Assembly: GCA_934120045.1 (NCBI GenBank) | Contig: CAKOTF010000009.1 | Span: 1-64,000 of the forward strand | Origin: an uncultured Clostridia bacterium | Lineage (GTDB): Bacteria > Bacillota > Clostridia > TANB77 > CAG-508 | Direction: 5' to 3' | DNA: 64,000 nucleotides | Part shown: positions 8,382 to 15,928 of the stretch, in pieces | How the letters are laid out: each line of letters opens with the position of its first letter | How positions within the stretch are numbered: the first letter of the stretch is position 1 | Program-made: the position numbers and the translations under genes | Notes under the pieces: model-generated | What the model was told of the DNA's origin: nothing | Database searches by the model: none | The model's input: the letters and a program-made list of their open reading frames with translations, nothing else

Positions 8382-9138
8382 CGTTCAAATCACCTCCAAG
8401 AAGTGTTTGAACCTCTATTATTTTTTCAAAGAATTGTTTTCTTGTATCATTTCCCTTTACTAATTCATTAAAAATTTTTCCATCTTTTATAAATAAAATT
8501 CGATTAGCATAAGAAGCGGTAAATGCGTCATGTGTTACCATTAAAATTGTTGCATTCATTTTTTGATTTAATAATTCAAAATTTTCTAATAATTGTCTTG
8601 CTGCTTTACTATCTAATGCTCCTGTTGGCTCATCTGCTAAAATTAATTTTGGATTTGTAATAATAGCTCTTGCTGATGCAATTCTTTGTTTTTGACCACC
8701 AGATACTTGATAAGGATATTTTTTTAGAATTTCTTTAATTCCTAATTTTTCTGCTATTTCATTTACCCTTCTATCTATTTCATTTGCCTTTACTTTTTGA
8801 ATTGTTAATGCTAAAGCTATATTTTCATAAGCTGTTAATGTATCTAATAAGTTAAAGTCTTGAAATATAAATCCTAACTCTTCTCTTCTAAATTTGTTTA
8901 GATTATTTCCTTTTAATTTTGTGATATCTTCTCCATTTATAATAATGTGTCCTGCTGTTACTCTGTCTATTGTGGAAATACAGTTTAATAATGTTGTTTT
9001 TCCTGATCCACTTGCTCCCATAATTCCAACAAATTCACCTTTGTTTACATCAAAATTAATATTGTCTATGGCTTTTGTTAAATTTGATTTGTTTCCATAG
9101 TATTTTTCGATGTTTTTTACTTCTAATATTTTTTCCAT
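8371..9138 (-). CDS. Bce/Yxd-type ABC transporter ATP-binding protein
   Basis: A 255-residue ATPase with all canonical motifs: Walker A GASGSGKTT (about residues 40-48), Q-loop FIFQDFNLL, signature VSGGQKQR, Walker B LILADEPTGALD, and the H-loop VTHDAF. The sequence is closest to the BceA/YxdL/MacB group. It begins a transcription unit with the permease and yxeA-like genes. The ribosome site AAAGGAG lies upstream of the start at 9138. The 114-bp gap to the sensor kinase contains a BceR-type operator, so induction by the cognate response regulator is expected. Confidence 0.93.
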   Translation of the reverse strand: MEKILEVKNIEKYYGNKSNLTKAIDNINFDVNKGEFVGIMGASGSGKTTLLNCISTIDRVTAGHIIINGEDITKLKGNNLNKFRREELGFIFQDFNLLDTLTAYENIALALTIQKVKANEIDRRVNEIAEKLGIKEILKKYPYQVSGGQKQRIASARAIITNPKLILADEPTGALDSKAARQLLENFELLNQKMNATILMVTHDAFTASYANRILFIKDGKIFNELVKGNDTRKQFFEKIIEVQTLLGGDLNDVI

Positions 9139-9167
9139 TTTTATAACTCCTTTCTGACTTTAATTTA

Positions 9168-9233
9168 ATTATAAATACTTTCTAGTAAAGTTACCATCGA
9201 TTTAGCTTACATATTCCTTACATTTTTGTAAGG
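9168..9233 (-). promoter_or_regulatory. BceR-type operator and promoter of the ABC-transporter operon
   Basis: The inverted repeat CCTTACA-TTTT-TGTAAGG (9216-9233) matches the TNACA-N4-TGTAA box recognised by BceR-like regulators. Downstream on the minus strand is a -10 TATAAT (9168-9173) with a weak TGGTAA -35 at 9191-9196, as expected for an activated promoter. Confidence 0.7.
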
Positions 9234-9252
9234 TAACAATACTCGTTTCTTT

Positions 9253-10269
9253 TTACTTTAATTCAATATAGCTATCTTTTGGAAACACTAACTTGACTTC
9301 TGTACCTTCATTTTGCACTGAATTTAGTTCTATTCCTATTCCTAATTTATTGCATAACTTTTTACACAAATATAATCCTATTCCTGTTGATTTCTTATTT
9401 GATAATCTTCCATTTGTTCCTGTAAATCCTTTTTCAAAAACTCTTGTAATTTCTCCTTGTTTTATTCCTATTCCGTTGTCTTTAATATATAAAATCACAT
9501 TCTCTTTTCCTTGATTTGCATATATTTCAATTACAGAGTTTTCTTTTTTTCTGTATTTGATACTATTTTGTATAATTTGATTTAATATAAATACTATCCA
9601 TTTGTTGTCTGTATTAACTTCTATCTCTAAGTCATGAATATCAATAGAAATCTTTTCTTGTATTAAACTACTTTTGTTCTTTTTAATACTTTCATTTACA
9701 ATTTCTTTTAAAACCACTTTTCTTATATAATAATCTTTTTCTACAGTATTACTTCTTGCATAAAATAAAGCTTGTTCAATATAATTTTCTACTTTGTCTA
9801 GTTCTTCATCTATACTTTTGGTTATAGCATTTTTATTGTTTTCTATTACCATTTTACTAGTTGCTATTGGTATTTTTATTTCATGTATCCATAATTCTAT
9901 ATATTCTTTATAATCTTCTGTCATATATTTGTATTTGTTTACATTTTCTAACATTGATTTATCAATTTGTTCTAATGAGTTTTTAAATATCTGTCCCTCT
10001 AAAAAATTAGGAGTTTTTATAATTTCTGTAATTAAATATTTTTCGTCTAATTCTTCTAAAATTTTTAATAAATTATCATAGAATTTTTTTCTTTTAAAAT
10101 ATTCTATAATAATTGAAATCATATATAATCCAATTATTATAAGTGGGATATATATTTTTATGAACATTCCTACATTATATGCCATTAAAAATATTTCTAT
10201 TGTAATAAGTCCAAACAATAGTAATAAAATAGTGCTGGCTTTCTCTCTTAAAAATAATTTAAAATCCAT
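9253..10269 (-). CDS. Bce-type (intramembrane-sensing) sensor histidine kinase
   Basis: A 338-residue kinase with two N-terminal TM helices (about 12-32 and 37-56) joined by only a few residues and no extracellular sensor domain. This is the signature of BceS/YxdK kinases, which read the state of their ABC transporter. The phosphoacceptor helix contains WIHEIKIPI (His near residue 128). N-box ILNQIIQNSIKY, G1 DNGIGI and G2 STGIGLYL follow. It is preceded without a gap by the response regulator gene (stop at 10270). Confidence 0.92.
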   Translation of the reverse strand: MDFKLFLREKASTILLLLFGLITIEIFLMAYNVGMFIKIYIPLIIIGLYMISIIIEYFKRKKFYDNLLKILEELDEKYLITEIIKTPNFLEGQIFKNSLEQIDKSMLENVNKYKYMTEDYKEYIELWIHEIKIPIATSKMVIENNKNAITKSIDEELDKVENYIEQALFYARSNTVEKDYYIRKVVLKEIVNESIKKNKSSLIQEKISIDIHDLEIEVNTDNKWIVFILNQIIQNSIKYRKKENSVIEIYANQGKENVILYIKDNGIGIKQGEITRVFEKGFTGTNGRLSNKKSTGIGLYLCKKLCNKLGIGIELNSVQNEGTEVKLVFPKDSYIELK

Positions 10270-10953
10270 TTAGTTTACTCCTTTTTTCAAAATATATCCT
10301 TGTCCTCTTTTTGTTTCTAATAGTTCTTTTAATTCTAGCTCTTCTAATTTATTTCTTAATCTCGTAATATTTACTGTTAATGTATTATCATCTATAAAGC
10401 TTTCACTTTCCCATAAACATTCCATTATATCTTCTCTTGATACAATTTTTCCTCTGTTTTGTACCAGATATTTTAAAATCTTATATTCATTTTTGGTAAG
10501 TTCTATTACTTTTCCACCTTTTTCAATAGTATTATTTGAGGTATTTAATATAAAATCTTTAACATCTATTTTATCATTTGTTTCTCCTTGCATATTTGTT
10601 CTTCTTAGTAATGATCCTATTTTTGCAAGTAAAATTTGTATGTTAAATGGCTTAGTAATATAATGATCTGCTCCATTATTGATTGAAAGTAATTCATCTA
10701 TTTCATTATCTCTACTTGTTACTATAATAATTGGCATATTTGATTTTTTCCTAATTTCTTTACAGATATATTCTCCGTCTGTGTTTGGTAAATTTATATC
10801 TAATAAGATTAAATCTGGATTTATTTTTAATATATCATTTATTGTATTATCAAATGTTGTTAGTGCTGTTGCTTCATATCCATTTTTATTTAAAAAGATT
10901 TTTAATTCTTCTCTTAATTTTTCATCATCTTCTATTATTAATATTCTTGGCAT
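10270..10953 (-). CDS. Bce-type OmpR-family response regulator
   Basis: A 227-residue regulator with a receiver domain (acid pair EDDEK near residues 7-11, phosphoacceptor Asp in LILLDINLP near 52, conserved Lys in ITKPFN) and a C-terminal winged helix (VQNRGKIVSREDIMECLWES, TVNITRLRNKL). I place the start at the ATG at 10953, because the GGAGGG ribosome site covers the longer TTG option at 10968. It is predicted to bind the TTACA-N4-TGTAA boxes at 9218-9231 and 11002-11015. Confidence 0.93.
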   Translation of the reverse strand: MPRILIIEDDEKLREELKIFLNKNGYEATALTTFDNTINDILKINPDLILLDINLPNTDGEYICKEIRKKSNMPIIIVTSRDNEIDELLSINNGADHYITKPFNIQILLAKIGSLLRRTNMQGETNDKIDVKDFILNTSNNTIEKGGKVIELTKNEYKILKYLVQNRGKIVSREDIMECLWESESFIDDNTLTVNITRLRNKLEELELKELLETKRGQGYILKKGVN

Positions 10954-10996
10954 TTGTTTTCCCTCCAATGTTATTATATCATACTTATCACAAAAG

Positions 10997-11020
10997 AAAC
11001 CTTACATTTCTGTAAGGTTT
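10997..11020. promoter_or_regulatory. Second BceR-type operator, doubling as a terminator hairpin
   Basis: AAACC-TTACA-TTTC-TGTAA-GGTTT is a perfect 10-bp inverted repeat 44 bp upstream of the response regulator start. It has the same TTACA-N4-TGTAA core as the box before the transporter operon, which suggests autoregulation. The flanking T tract also makes it a plausible terminator for the GNAT gene that ends at 11037. Confidence 0.65.
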
Positions 11021-11036
11021 TAGATTGTTTTATTTA

Positions 11037-11483
11037 TTAATTTTCTAATCTCATATATAAAATTGGATAATGATTTCCTTGCTCATCTAACTCTGTTCTT
11101 TTGTAGACTTTAAATCCTAAATGTTCATAAAATCCTTTAGAATTAGGATTTTGCTCATTAACTATTAATTCATTAATATTATAATTTTTTATACCATAAT
11201 TCAGTAATTGTCTTCCAAGTCCTTTTCTTCTTTCACTATTTTTTATAAATAACATTTCAAGCTTTGTACCTTCTATTCCCATAAAAGCTATTGGAATATC
11301 ATTTTCGTTCTCTATAACTATTAAATGTGCTACTTCTTTTAAAGCTTGTGGTACATATTCTTTTATTTTTTCTATTTCATTATCTGACAAAAATAAATGC
11401 GTTGCTTTTACTGAATTTTCCCATACTTCTAATAATGTATTTACCAATTCTTGTGTTCTTTCTTTTACTTCAAAAATTTTCAT
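11037..11483 (-). CDS. GNAT-family N-acetyltransferase
   Basis: A 148-residue acetyltransferase. The CoA-binding motif is FIKNSERRKGLGRQLLNYGI (residues about 79-98, R-R-x-G-L-G). The C-terminal motif is NPNSKGFYEHLGFKVYKRTE. The pattern resembles the YjaB-like branch of small GNATs (LFLSDNEIEKIKEYVPQALK near the N terminus). It sits 16 bp downstream of the YcxB-like gene on the same strand, so the two may be cotranscribed. Substrate unknown. Confidence 0.9.
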   Translation of the reverse strand: MKIFEVKERTQELVNTLLEVWENSVKATHLFLSDNEIEKIKEYVPQALKEVAHLIVIENENDIPIAFMGIEGTKLEMLFIKNSERRKGLGRQLLNYGIKNYNINELIVNEQNPNSKGFYEHLGFKVYKRTELDEQGNHYPILYMRLEN

Positions 11484-11498
11484 ATTTTACCTCTAAAA

Positions 11499-11972
11499 TT
11501 ACTTTTTTATTTTTTCTTCTATGAATTTAATAAACTCATTTTCGCTTCCTTCTGTGAATCCATTTTTATATACTAATATTGCTGACTGTTTTCCAAGTTT
11601 TAATACTATAAAATTTTGGGTTTGCACTATTTTTGAAACCTGGCTATATTCAAATTCTAAATGAACTTTTCCTTCATTCATTTTGATATTATTATCAAAT
11701 TCCACAGAAGTTTTTTCTATCTTTCCATTGTTTATTCTTTTGGAAGTATTTTCAATATTGTATATCATTATAATTGGCGAAATAACAGCAGTAAATAAAC
11801 AGATAATAGCACATGTAAGCATAACATATCCTAAACTATCACCCTCAATCAAATACATTAATAATCCCAATATAAAAATAAATATTCCTCTAATTATCGT
11901 TTTTGTTCCAAAGATTTTAAATACATATTCTACTATTAGTTTTCTATTCATTGTATATTCATTTTTAAACAT
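11499..11972 (-). CDS. YcxB-family-like membrane protein
   Basis: A 157-residue protein with two TM segments at about residues 27-45 and 50-72, then a cytoplasmic beta-rich domain (VEFDNNIKMNEG...FEYSQVSKIVQTQNFIVLKL). The layout and the Y-S-Q-V-x-K-I motif match the YcxB-like family of unknown function, which resembles a small PH-like domain behind a membrane hairpin. The length is normal. It is probably cotranscribed with the GNAT gene downstream. Confidence 0.7.
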   Translation of the reverse strand: MFKNEYTMNRKLIVEYVFKIFGTKTIIRGIFIFILGLLMYLIEGDSLGYVMLTCAIICLFTAVISPIIMIYNIENTSKRINNGKIEKTSVEFDNNIKMNEGKVHLEFEYSQVSKIVQTQNFIVLKLGKQSAILVYKNGFTEGSENEFIKFIEEKIKK

Positions 11973-12041
11973 CTTTTATATTTCGCTCCTTTTACTATTT
12001 TATCCTATTTATTTAGTCCCAATTATACACCATAACTTGAA

Positions 12042-12602
12042 TCATCGTTCAAAATCCTGTTTTTCCTGATATCTTCTATAATCTTCTTCTGTTAATACAA
12101 GTGTTCCTAAATTTTTCGACATTATTTCATTTGTTTTTTTCATAAAATTTCTTTTTATTGCTCTCATAATTCCATTATGTGTTACTACTAGTATTTTTTC
12201 ATCGCCATGAAACTTTTCAAACACATCCTCAATAAAGTCACATACACGCTTATCTACATCACTATGTGTTTCTCCACCTGGAGGTGTATATAATCCTTTT
12301 CTAAATAATTCTCTTAATTCATTAGAATATAATTCTTTTTTTGTATTTTCCCATTCTCCAACTGAAATCTCAATTATTCGATCATCATAAATTGGTTTTG
12401 CTTCTGGAAAAATTGCAAATAATGTCTGCTTTGTTCTTTTTAAAGGAGAACAATATATAACATCAAAATCTTTGTCAATTGTTTCACCCAATTTTTGAGC
12501 AGCTTTAATTCCTTTATCTGTTAAACTACAATCAGCCCTTCCAGCCCAAATTCCATCTCTATTATATTCTGATTCTGCATGTCTTATAAATATTACATTC
12601 AT
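12042..12602 (-). CDS. Histidine phosphatase family protein (phosphoglycerate-mutase-like)
   Basis: A 186-residue branch 1 histidine phosphatase. The catalytic RHAE motif opens the protein (FIRHAESEYNRDGIW, His near residue 8). Further conserved points are SPLKRTKQT (second Arg), the catalytic acid in SVGEWENT, PPGGET, and VTHNGIMR for the second His. These proteins act on phosphosugars or phosphonucleosides, and the substrate is not evident. The start is moved to the ATG at 12602, because AAAGGA immediately before it is the ribosome site and the longer reading uses TTG. It lies 24 bp downstream of a Nudix gene and is likely coupled to it. Confidence 0.9.
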   Translation of the reverse strand: MNVIFIRHAESEYNRDGIWAGRADCSLTDKGIKAAQKLGETIDKDFDVIYCSPLKRTKQTLFAIFPEAKPIYDDRIIEISVGEWENTKKELYSNELRELFRKGLYTPPGGETHSDVDKRVCDFIEDVFEKFHGDEKILVVTHNGIMRAIKRNFMKKTNEIMSKNLGTLVLTEEDYRRYQEKQDFER

Positions 12603-12626
12603 CTTATTTTTTCCTTTCAAGTTATC

Positions 12627-13103
12627 TTACTTTTTCACAATATGTGTTAGTCCTTTAAGATAATCTCCATTTATTAAAATATCTCTAATATTAGTATGTC
12701 TTAGATCTATATCTTTTAATTCTTCTGAAGTAACCCATTTAAACTCTAATAATTTTTCTTTACCTTTATCTATTTCAACTTTTTCACAATCAATCATTTG
12801 TAATTGTTGTTTAGGTTTAATTATATAATAAAATTCAATTCCATGACATTTTCTATTATTTCTTATCCAAAAATTCTCTTGAATTACAAACAAATTTGCT
12901 TCTTGGACATCACAACCAATTTCTTCTTTTATTTCACGAATAACTGCTTCTTTTGAATCTTCTCCAATTTCTATATGTCCTCCTGGTATATGAAAATAAG
13001 ATGTTTTATTTACTCTCATAATTAAAAATTTATTTTCTTGCTTAATTATCCCACATGTTCTTCCATGAAATTCTTCTGTTTCAGTCTTAATTTTTAAATC
13101 CAT
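12627..13103 (-). CDS. Nudix hydrolase
   Basis: A 158-residue Nudix protein. The box is GGHIEIGEDSKEAVIREIKE followed by EIGCD (residues about 41-65), complete in its REx2EExG part. The start is taken at the ATG at 13103 with AAAGGAGATTGG upstream. The longer ORF to 13184 would overlap the preceding gene and lacks a ribosome site. It is distinct in sequence from the other three Nudix genes in the window. It is followed by the histidine phosphatase gene, and such pairs may act in sequence on nucleotides, though that is inference. Confidence 0.9.
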   Translation of the reverse strand: MDLKIKTETEEFHGRTCGIIKQENKFLIMRVNKTSYFHIPGGHIEIGEDSKEAVIREIKEEIGCDVQEANLFVIQENFWIRNNRKCHGIEFYYIIKPKQQLQMIDCEKVEIDKGKEKLLEFKWVTSEELKDIDLRHTNIRDILINGDYLKGLTHIVKK

Positions 13104-13143
13104 ATCCAATCTCCTTTTCAAATAATATTTATCACAAATTTTA

Positions 13144-13725
13144 CTATTTTTTATAAAAATGGAAATCACAACAATCTCCATCATAACCTAATGTTTTTGT
13201 TCTCTTAAAGCCTATTTTTTTCAATTCGCCATATGTCACATTATCAACATCACAGAAAAGATGGCATAATTCTGCACAATCATTTTCTACACAAGCAGTA
13301 TGCCAAAGACACTTCTTCATTGTTACATCAAAGGACTTCTTATCATGCTTTTGAGTACTTTCCCACAAGTCTGTTTTACGCACAACTCTAAGAAATATAT
13401 TACTATAAAGAAAATAAAAACATGGCACTTTTTCCATTTTTTCCATAGACAAATGCTTTTGTTTTGCAACTATATTAATCATGTATTTTTGCATATGTTG
13501 ATATACTTTTTCTTCATCAAATCCTTCTTCCAAAGCTTTATATAATGCTATTCGAGGAAGTATTGTTTGAATAAGTGTTTCCATTTGATTTTTTGATTTG
13601 TTTTTTGTATTTTTTATAATTTCATCAAGTATTTTCTCTTGCTTTGCAAATAATGTATTACCATTATCTACTCCGAATTCTTCTATCAAAAATGTTTTTA
13701 TTTGATTTTGTTGTTTTATTTTCAT
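13144..13725 (-). CDS. L-2-amino-thiazoline-4-carboxylic acid hydrolase family protein
   Basis: A 193-residue protein matching the ATC-hydrolase family (L-2-amino-thiazoline-4-carboxylate hydrolase, known from Pseudomonas L-cysteine synthesis). The typical C-terminal cysteine-rich region is present: CLWHTACVENDCAELCHLFC near 136-155, then GFKRTKTLGYDGDCCDFHF at the end. Most firmicute members are uncharacterised, so the true reaction may differ. The start at 13725 (second in-frame ATG) has GGAGGG at a normal distance. The promoter is the composite element at 13757-13785. Confidence 0.8.
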   Translation of the reverse strand: MKIKQQNQIKTFLIEEFGVDNGNTLFAKQEKILDEIIKNTKNKSKNQMETLIQTILPRIALYKALEEGFDEEKVYQHMQKYMINIVAKQKHLSMEKMEKVPCFYFLYSNIFLRVVRKTDLWESTQKHDKKSFDVTMKKCLWHTACVENDCAELCHLFCDVDNVTYGELKKIGFKRTKTLGYDGDCCDFHFYKK

Positions 13726-13756
13726 ATTCATCCCTCCATCAATTACTATCTTTCAT

Positions 13757-13801
13757 TTTATATCATAAAAGCAGATAATTATCAACCAATTACCTGCTTT
13801 T
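13757..13801 (-). promoter_or_regulatory. Composite terminator-promoter hairpin (copy B)
   Basis: The stem 13767-13780/13788-13801 (AAAAGCAG-A-TAATT arm) covers the last codons and stop of the upstream gene (stop at 13790) and acts as its terminator. A promoter on the same strand uses -35 TTGATA (13780-13785) from the loop, a 17-bp spacer formed by the hairpin arm and TTTTATGA, and -10 TATAAA (13757-13762) with an extended TG. Confidence 0.65.
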
Positions 13802-14560
13802 AATATTATTTTCCTTACCCTCTTTAAAACCATTCCTACTCCATAACCATAGTGGAGTATGTATATCAATAGGGTTATACTTAGTCCCTTTAAATAATTC
13901 ATTCCATCTCTCAACAACTATCAGCTGTACATCACTTCTATTTAATTCTTCATCAGTTATTAGTCCTAATTTATGTGTTGCCTGAATAACATGTGTATCA
14001 GGTGCAACTGTTAACTGATTAATGTTTTTGTATTTTCTATCTGTATATTGATATATAACATATAGCCAATAGTTACATATTTTTGTTCCAGATAAATATG
14101 GAAATTTCTTTTTATTTTCCTTTTGAATAAAGTTCTTTATCTTATTAACATCATTATCTAATGAATCAAATAACTTTCTAATATCTCCATCATATAATTC
14201 TACAAACGTTTTACATAGAGATAACCATATTTCAGTTTGCTTTTGTTTTTGTAATGCTATTTTATATTTTACAAGTGCATATTGTACATCTTCAAAAGTC
14301 TTTTCTAAACATATTTTAGGATTAAATACAAAGTTAGTTTCCTCATCATTATATGTATTTAATGCACTTTCCCATAATTTATATGAATTTCTTTGATAGT
14401 TCAATGCCATAGGTAAAGTAAAATAAAGATAATTTTCCAGCGAAGATTTCTCTAAATGTGGATTTGCATCTTCTGGCATGACTTCGCCACCAAGGCTCCC
14501 TTTCTTCCACATATTATATAAAATATCTACTTTTCGTAATATTTCCTCTTTATTATACAT
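13790..14560 (-). CDS. Protein of unknown function with HhH-GPD glycosylase-like features
   Basis: A 256-residue, mostly helical protein that I do not firmly recognise. Residues about 160-200 read FPYLSGTKICNYWLYVIYQY then LTVAPDTHVIQATHKLG. A helix-hairpin-helix-like L-S-G-x-K followed by an A-P-D-T-H-V segment is the order seen in HhH-GPD DNA glycosylases (AGOG/Nth relatives), with K and D as possible catalytic residues. No [4Fe-4S] cysteine set is visible. The start at 14560 follows TTGAGGTG. Its partner, the NDT-like gene 45 bp upstream, would fit a nucleotide or DNA repair theme, but this is weak evidence. Confidence 0.45.
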   Translation of the reverse strand: MYNKEEILRKVDILYNMWKKGSLGGEVMPEDANPHLEKSSLENYLYFTLPMALNYQRNSYKLWESALNTYNDEETNFVFNPKICLEKTFEDVQYALVKYKIALQKQKQTEIWLSLCKTFVELYDGDIRKLFDSLDNDVNKIKNFIQKENKKKFPYLSGTKICNYWLYVIYQYTDRKYKNINQLTVAPDTHVIQATHKLGLITDEELNRSDVQLIVVERWNELFKGTKYNPIDIHTPLWLWSRNGFKEGKENNIKSR

Positions 14561-14604
14561 TTTACACCTCAACCAATCATTTTTTATGTTTCTTGATATT
14601 TCTA

Positions 14605-15039
14605 TTATTTATATAATCTAAGAAATTTCTCTAAATCATTTTCATTTTCAAATATTGATTCAAAAATATTATATAAAGTATCTGTCGCTTCATATTCTCC
14701 TATAGCATAACATTTTTTACCTAAGCCATATGCAATCCCAGCCTCAATATGTGCTGCTTTGCCTGCTGGCAATACTAATAACAAATTTTTTGAATTTTTT
14801 TCTCCATCTAAATCCTGATTAAATAAATTAAGCACAACTTCACTTTTTAAGCCAAGAGACTCAAACTCTCTTTGTTTTTCTTCTGGAGTTTGATTTGAAT
14901 TACCATATCCCCAATCTTCTTCATTTTTCAAAAAACAATAATAAGAAATATTGTATTTATCAAATAAATCACATATTTTCAAAATATTTTCTTTATTTCT
15001 AGCTCGTCCAGCAATAAAAAATTCATATTTATTATTCAT
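14605..15039 (-). CDS. Nucleoside 2-deoxyribosyltransferase-like protein
   Basis: A 144-residue protein beginning YEFFIAGRARNKENI and containing LLLVLPAGKAAHIEAGIAYG (about 107-126). The latter is the H/S-x-x-x-E-x-G-x-A-x-x-x-G pattern of the nucleoside 2-deoxyribosyltransferase/DprA-like Rossmann family, with Glu as candidate nucleophile. The first strand and glycine-rich loop also fit. Substrate and function are not known. A strong promoter (TTGATA-N17-TATATA, 15068-15096) and AGGAGGA ribosome site precede it. The 14-base box shared with the van promoters overlaps its presumed transcription start. Confidence 0.65.
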   Translation of the reverse strand: MNNKYEFFIAGRARNKENILKICDLFDKYNISYYCFLKNEEDWGYGNSNQTPEEKQREFESLGLKSEVVLNLFNQDLDGEKNSKNLLLVLPAGKAAHIEAGIAYGLGKKCYAIGEYEATDTLYNIFESIFENENDLEKFLRLYK

Positions 15040-15052
15040 TCTTTCCTCCTAG

Positions 15053-15096
15053 TTAATTTCTTCTTATTATATATCATAAAAACAACTACTTATCAA
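15053..15096 (-). promoter_or_regulatory. Promoter with van-type box at the transcription start
   Basis: -35 TTGATA (15091-15096), 17-bp spacer ending TTTTTATGA, -10 TATATA (15068-15073). Immediately downstream, the minus strand carries TAAGAAGAAATTAA (15053-15066), identical to the box upstream of vanR, vanW and the P-type ATPase. Here it overlaps the start region rather than lying upstream of the -35, so if bound it would more likely repress. Confidence 0.55.
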
Positions 15097-15206
15097 CACT
15101 ATTTTTCTTAAAACTCATGTCATTGACAATAATACAACATTATTATATAATTGATTTTATGCAAAATTTTCAATAAATAATTTCAAATTTGAAAGGGGAC
15201 AAAATT

Positions 15207-15872
15207 ATGATGGATTTTTCTGAAGCACGGTCTTTTAATGATGGTATAGAATTTTATGGAAAAGATATAATCATAATTGCTACACGCAAAGATGATAAAG
15301 TAAAAATTGAAAAAAGTAAATCTCCACGTCTTAAATACTCTAATAAATTTGTTAAGACTATTATTTGTTTGCTATTAACAATCATATCAAATCTTATTTT
15401 AAATACTTTTCAAGATTTCAAAGTTCAAATCTTACTAATAATTGCTTTATTTTGGAGTAGTGTTATATGTTTTTTCTTTTTTAATTCTCGAAATGATAAA
15501 AATGTACAATGTTATAAATATCATGCAGCAGAACACAAATTTTTAAATTATATTGATAAATACAAAAAAGAACCAGAAACATGTGAAGATGTAATGAAAA
15601 TGAGTTCATATTCTTATCGGTGTGGTTCTACAATATTAGTAGTTATTATGACTTTATTAACTTTATGTATATGTGGAATTTTATATATTCCTACATTGAT
15701 TTTAAAAATCTTATGGATTGCCTTTAGTATTTTTATCACATTATATTTGTGGGCAAATAATAAATGTGATTTTCTTCAAAAGTTTGTAGTCGTAGAACCT
15801 AGCTATTCAGAAGTAGAAGTTGCATTTATTGGCGGAAAAGATTATTTAAAAACAAAACAAAAAATATTATAA
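15207..15872 (+). CDS. DUF1385 family membrane protein
   Basis: A 221-residue protein of the DUF1385 family, recognised by the central YKYHAAEHKFLNYID motif (usual form HGAEHK) and the RCGS motif (YSYRCGSTILVV). TM segments lie at about residues 46-66, 72-92, and a pair at 143-190. Family members are usually near 300 residues; here the N-terminal part is short. Function unknown. The start is set to the ATG at 15207, preceded by AAAGGGGAC. It is one of few plus-strand genes and shares a bidirectional terminator with vanT. Confidence 0.8.
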   Translation: MMDFSEARSFNDGIEFYGKDIIIIATRKDDKVKIEKSKSPRLKYSNKFVKTIICLLLTIISNLILNTFQDFKVQILLIIALFWSSVICFFFFNSRNDKNVQCYKYHAAEHKFLNYIDKYKKEPETCEDVMKMSSYSYRCGSTILVVIMTLLTLCICGILYIPTLILKILWIAFSIFITLYLWANNKCDFLQKFVVVEPSYSEVEVAFIGGKDYLKTKQKIL

Positions 15873-15880
15873 TTTATCTC

Positions 15881-15928
15881 AAAAATCCCCAATAGACATA
15901 TTTAATAATATATCTATTGGGGATTTTT
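15881..15928. terminator. Bidirectional terminator between the DUF1385 gene and vanT
   Basis: AAAAATCCCCAATAGACA at 15881-15898 pairs with 15911-15928, with an A tract on one side and a T tract on the other. It lies between the converging genes and ends directly at the vanT stop codon. Confidence 0.85.
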
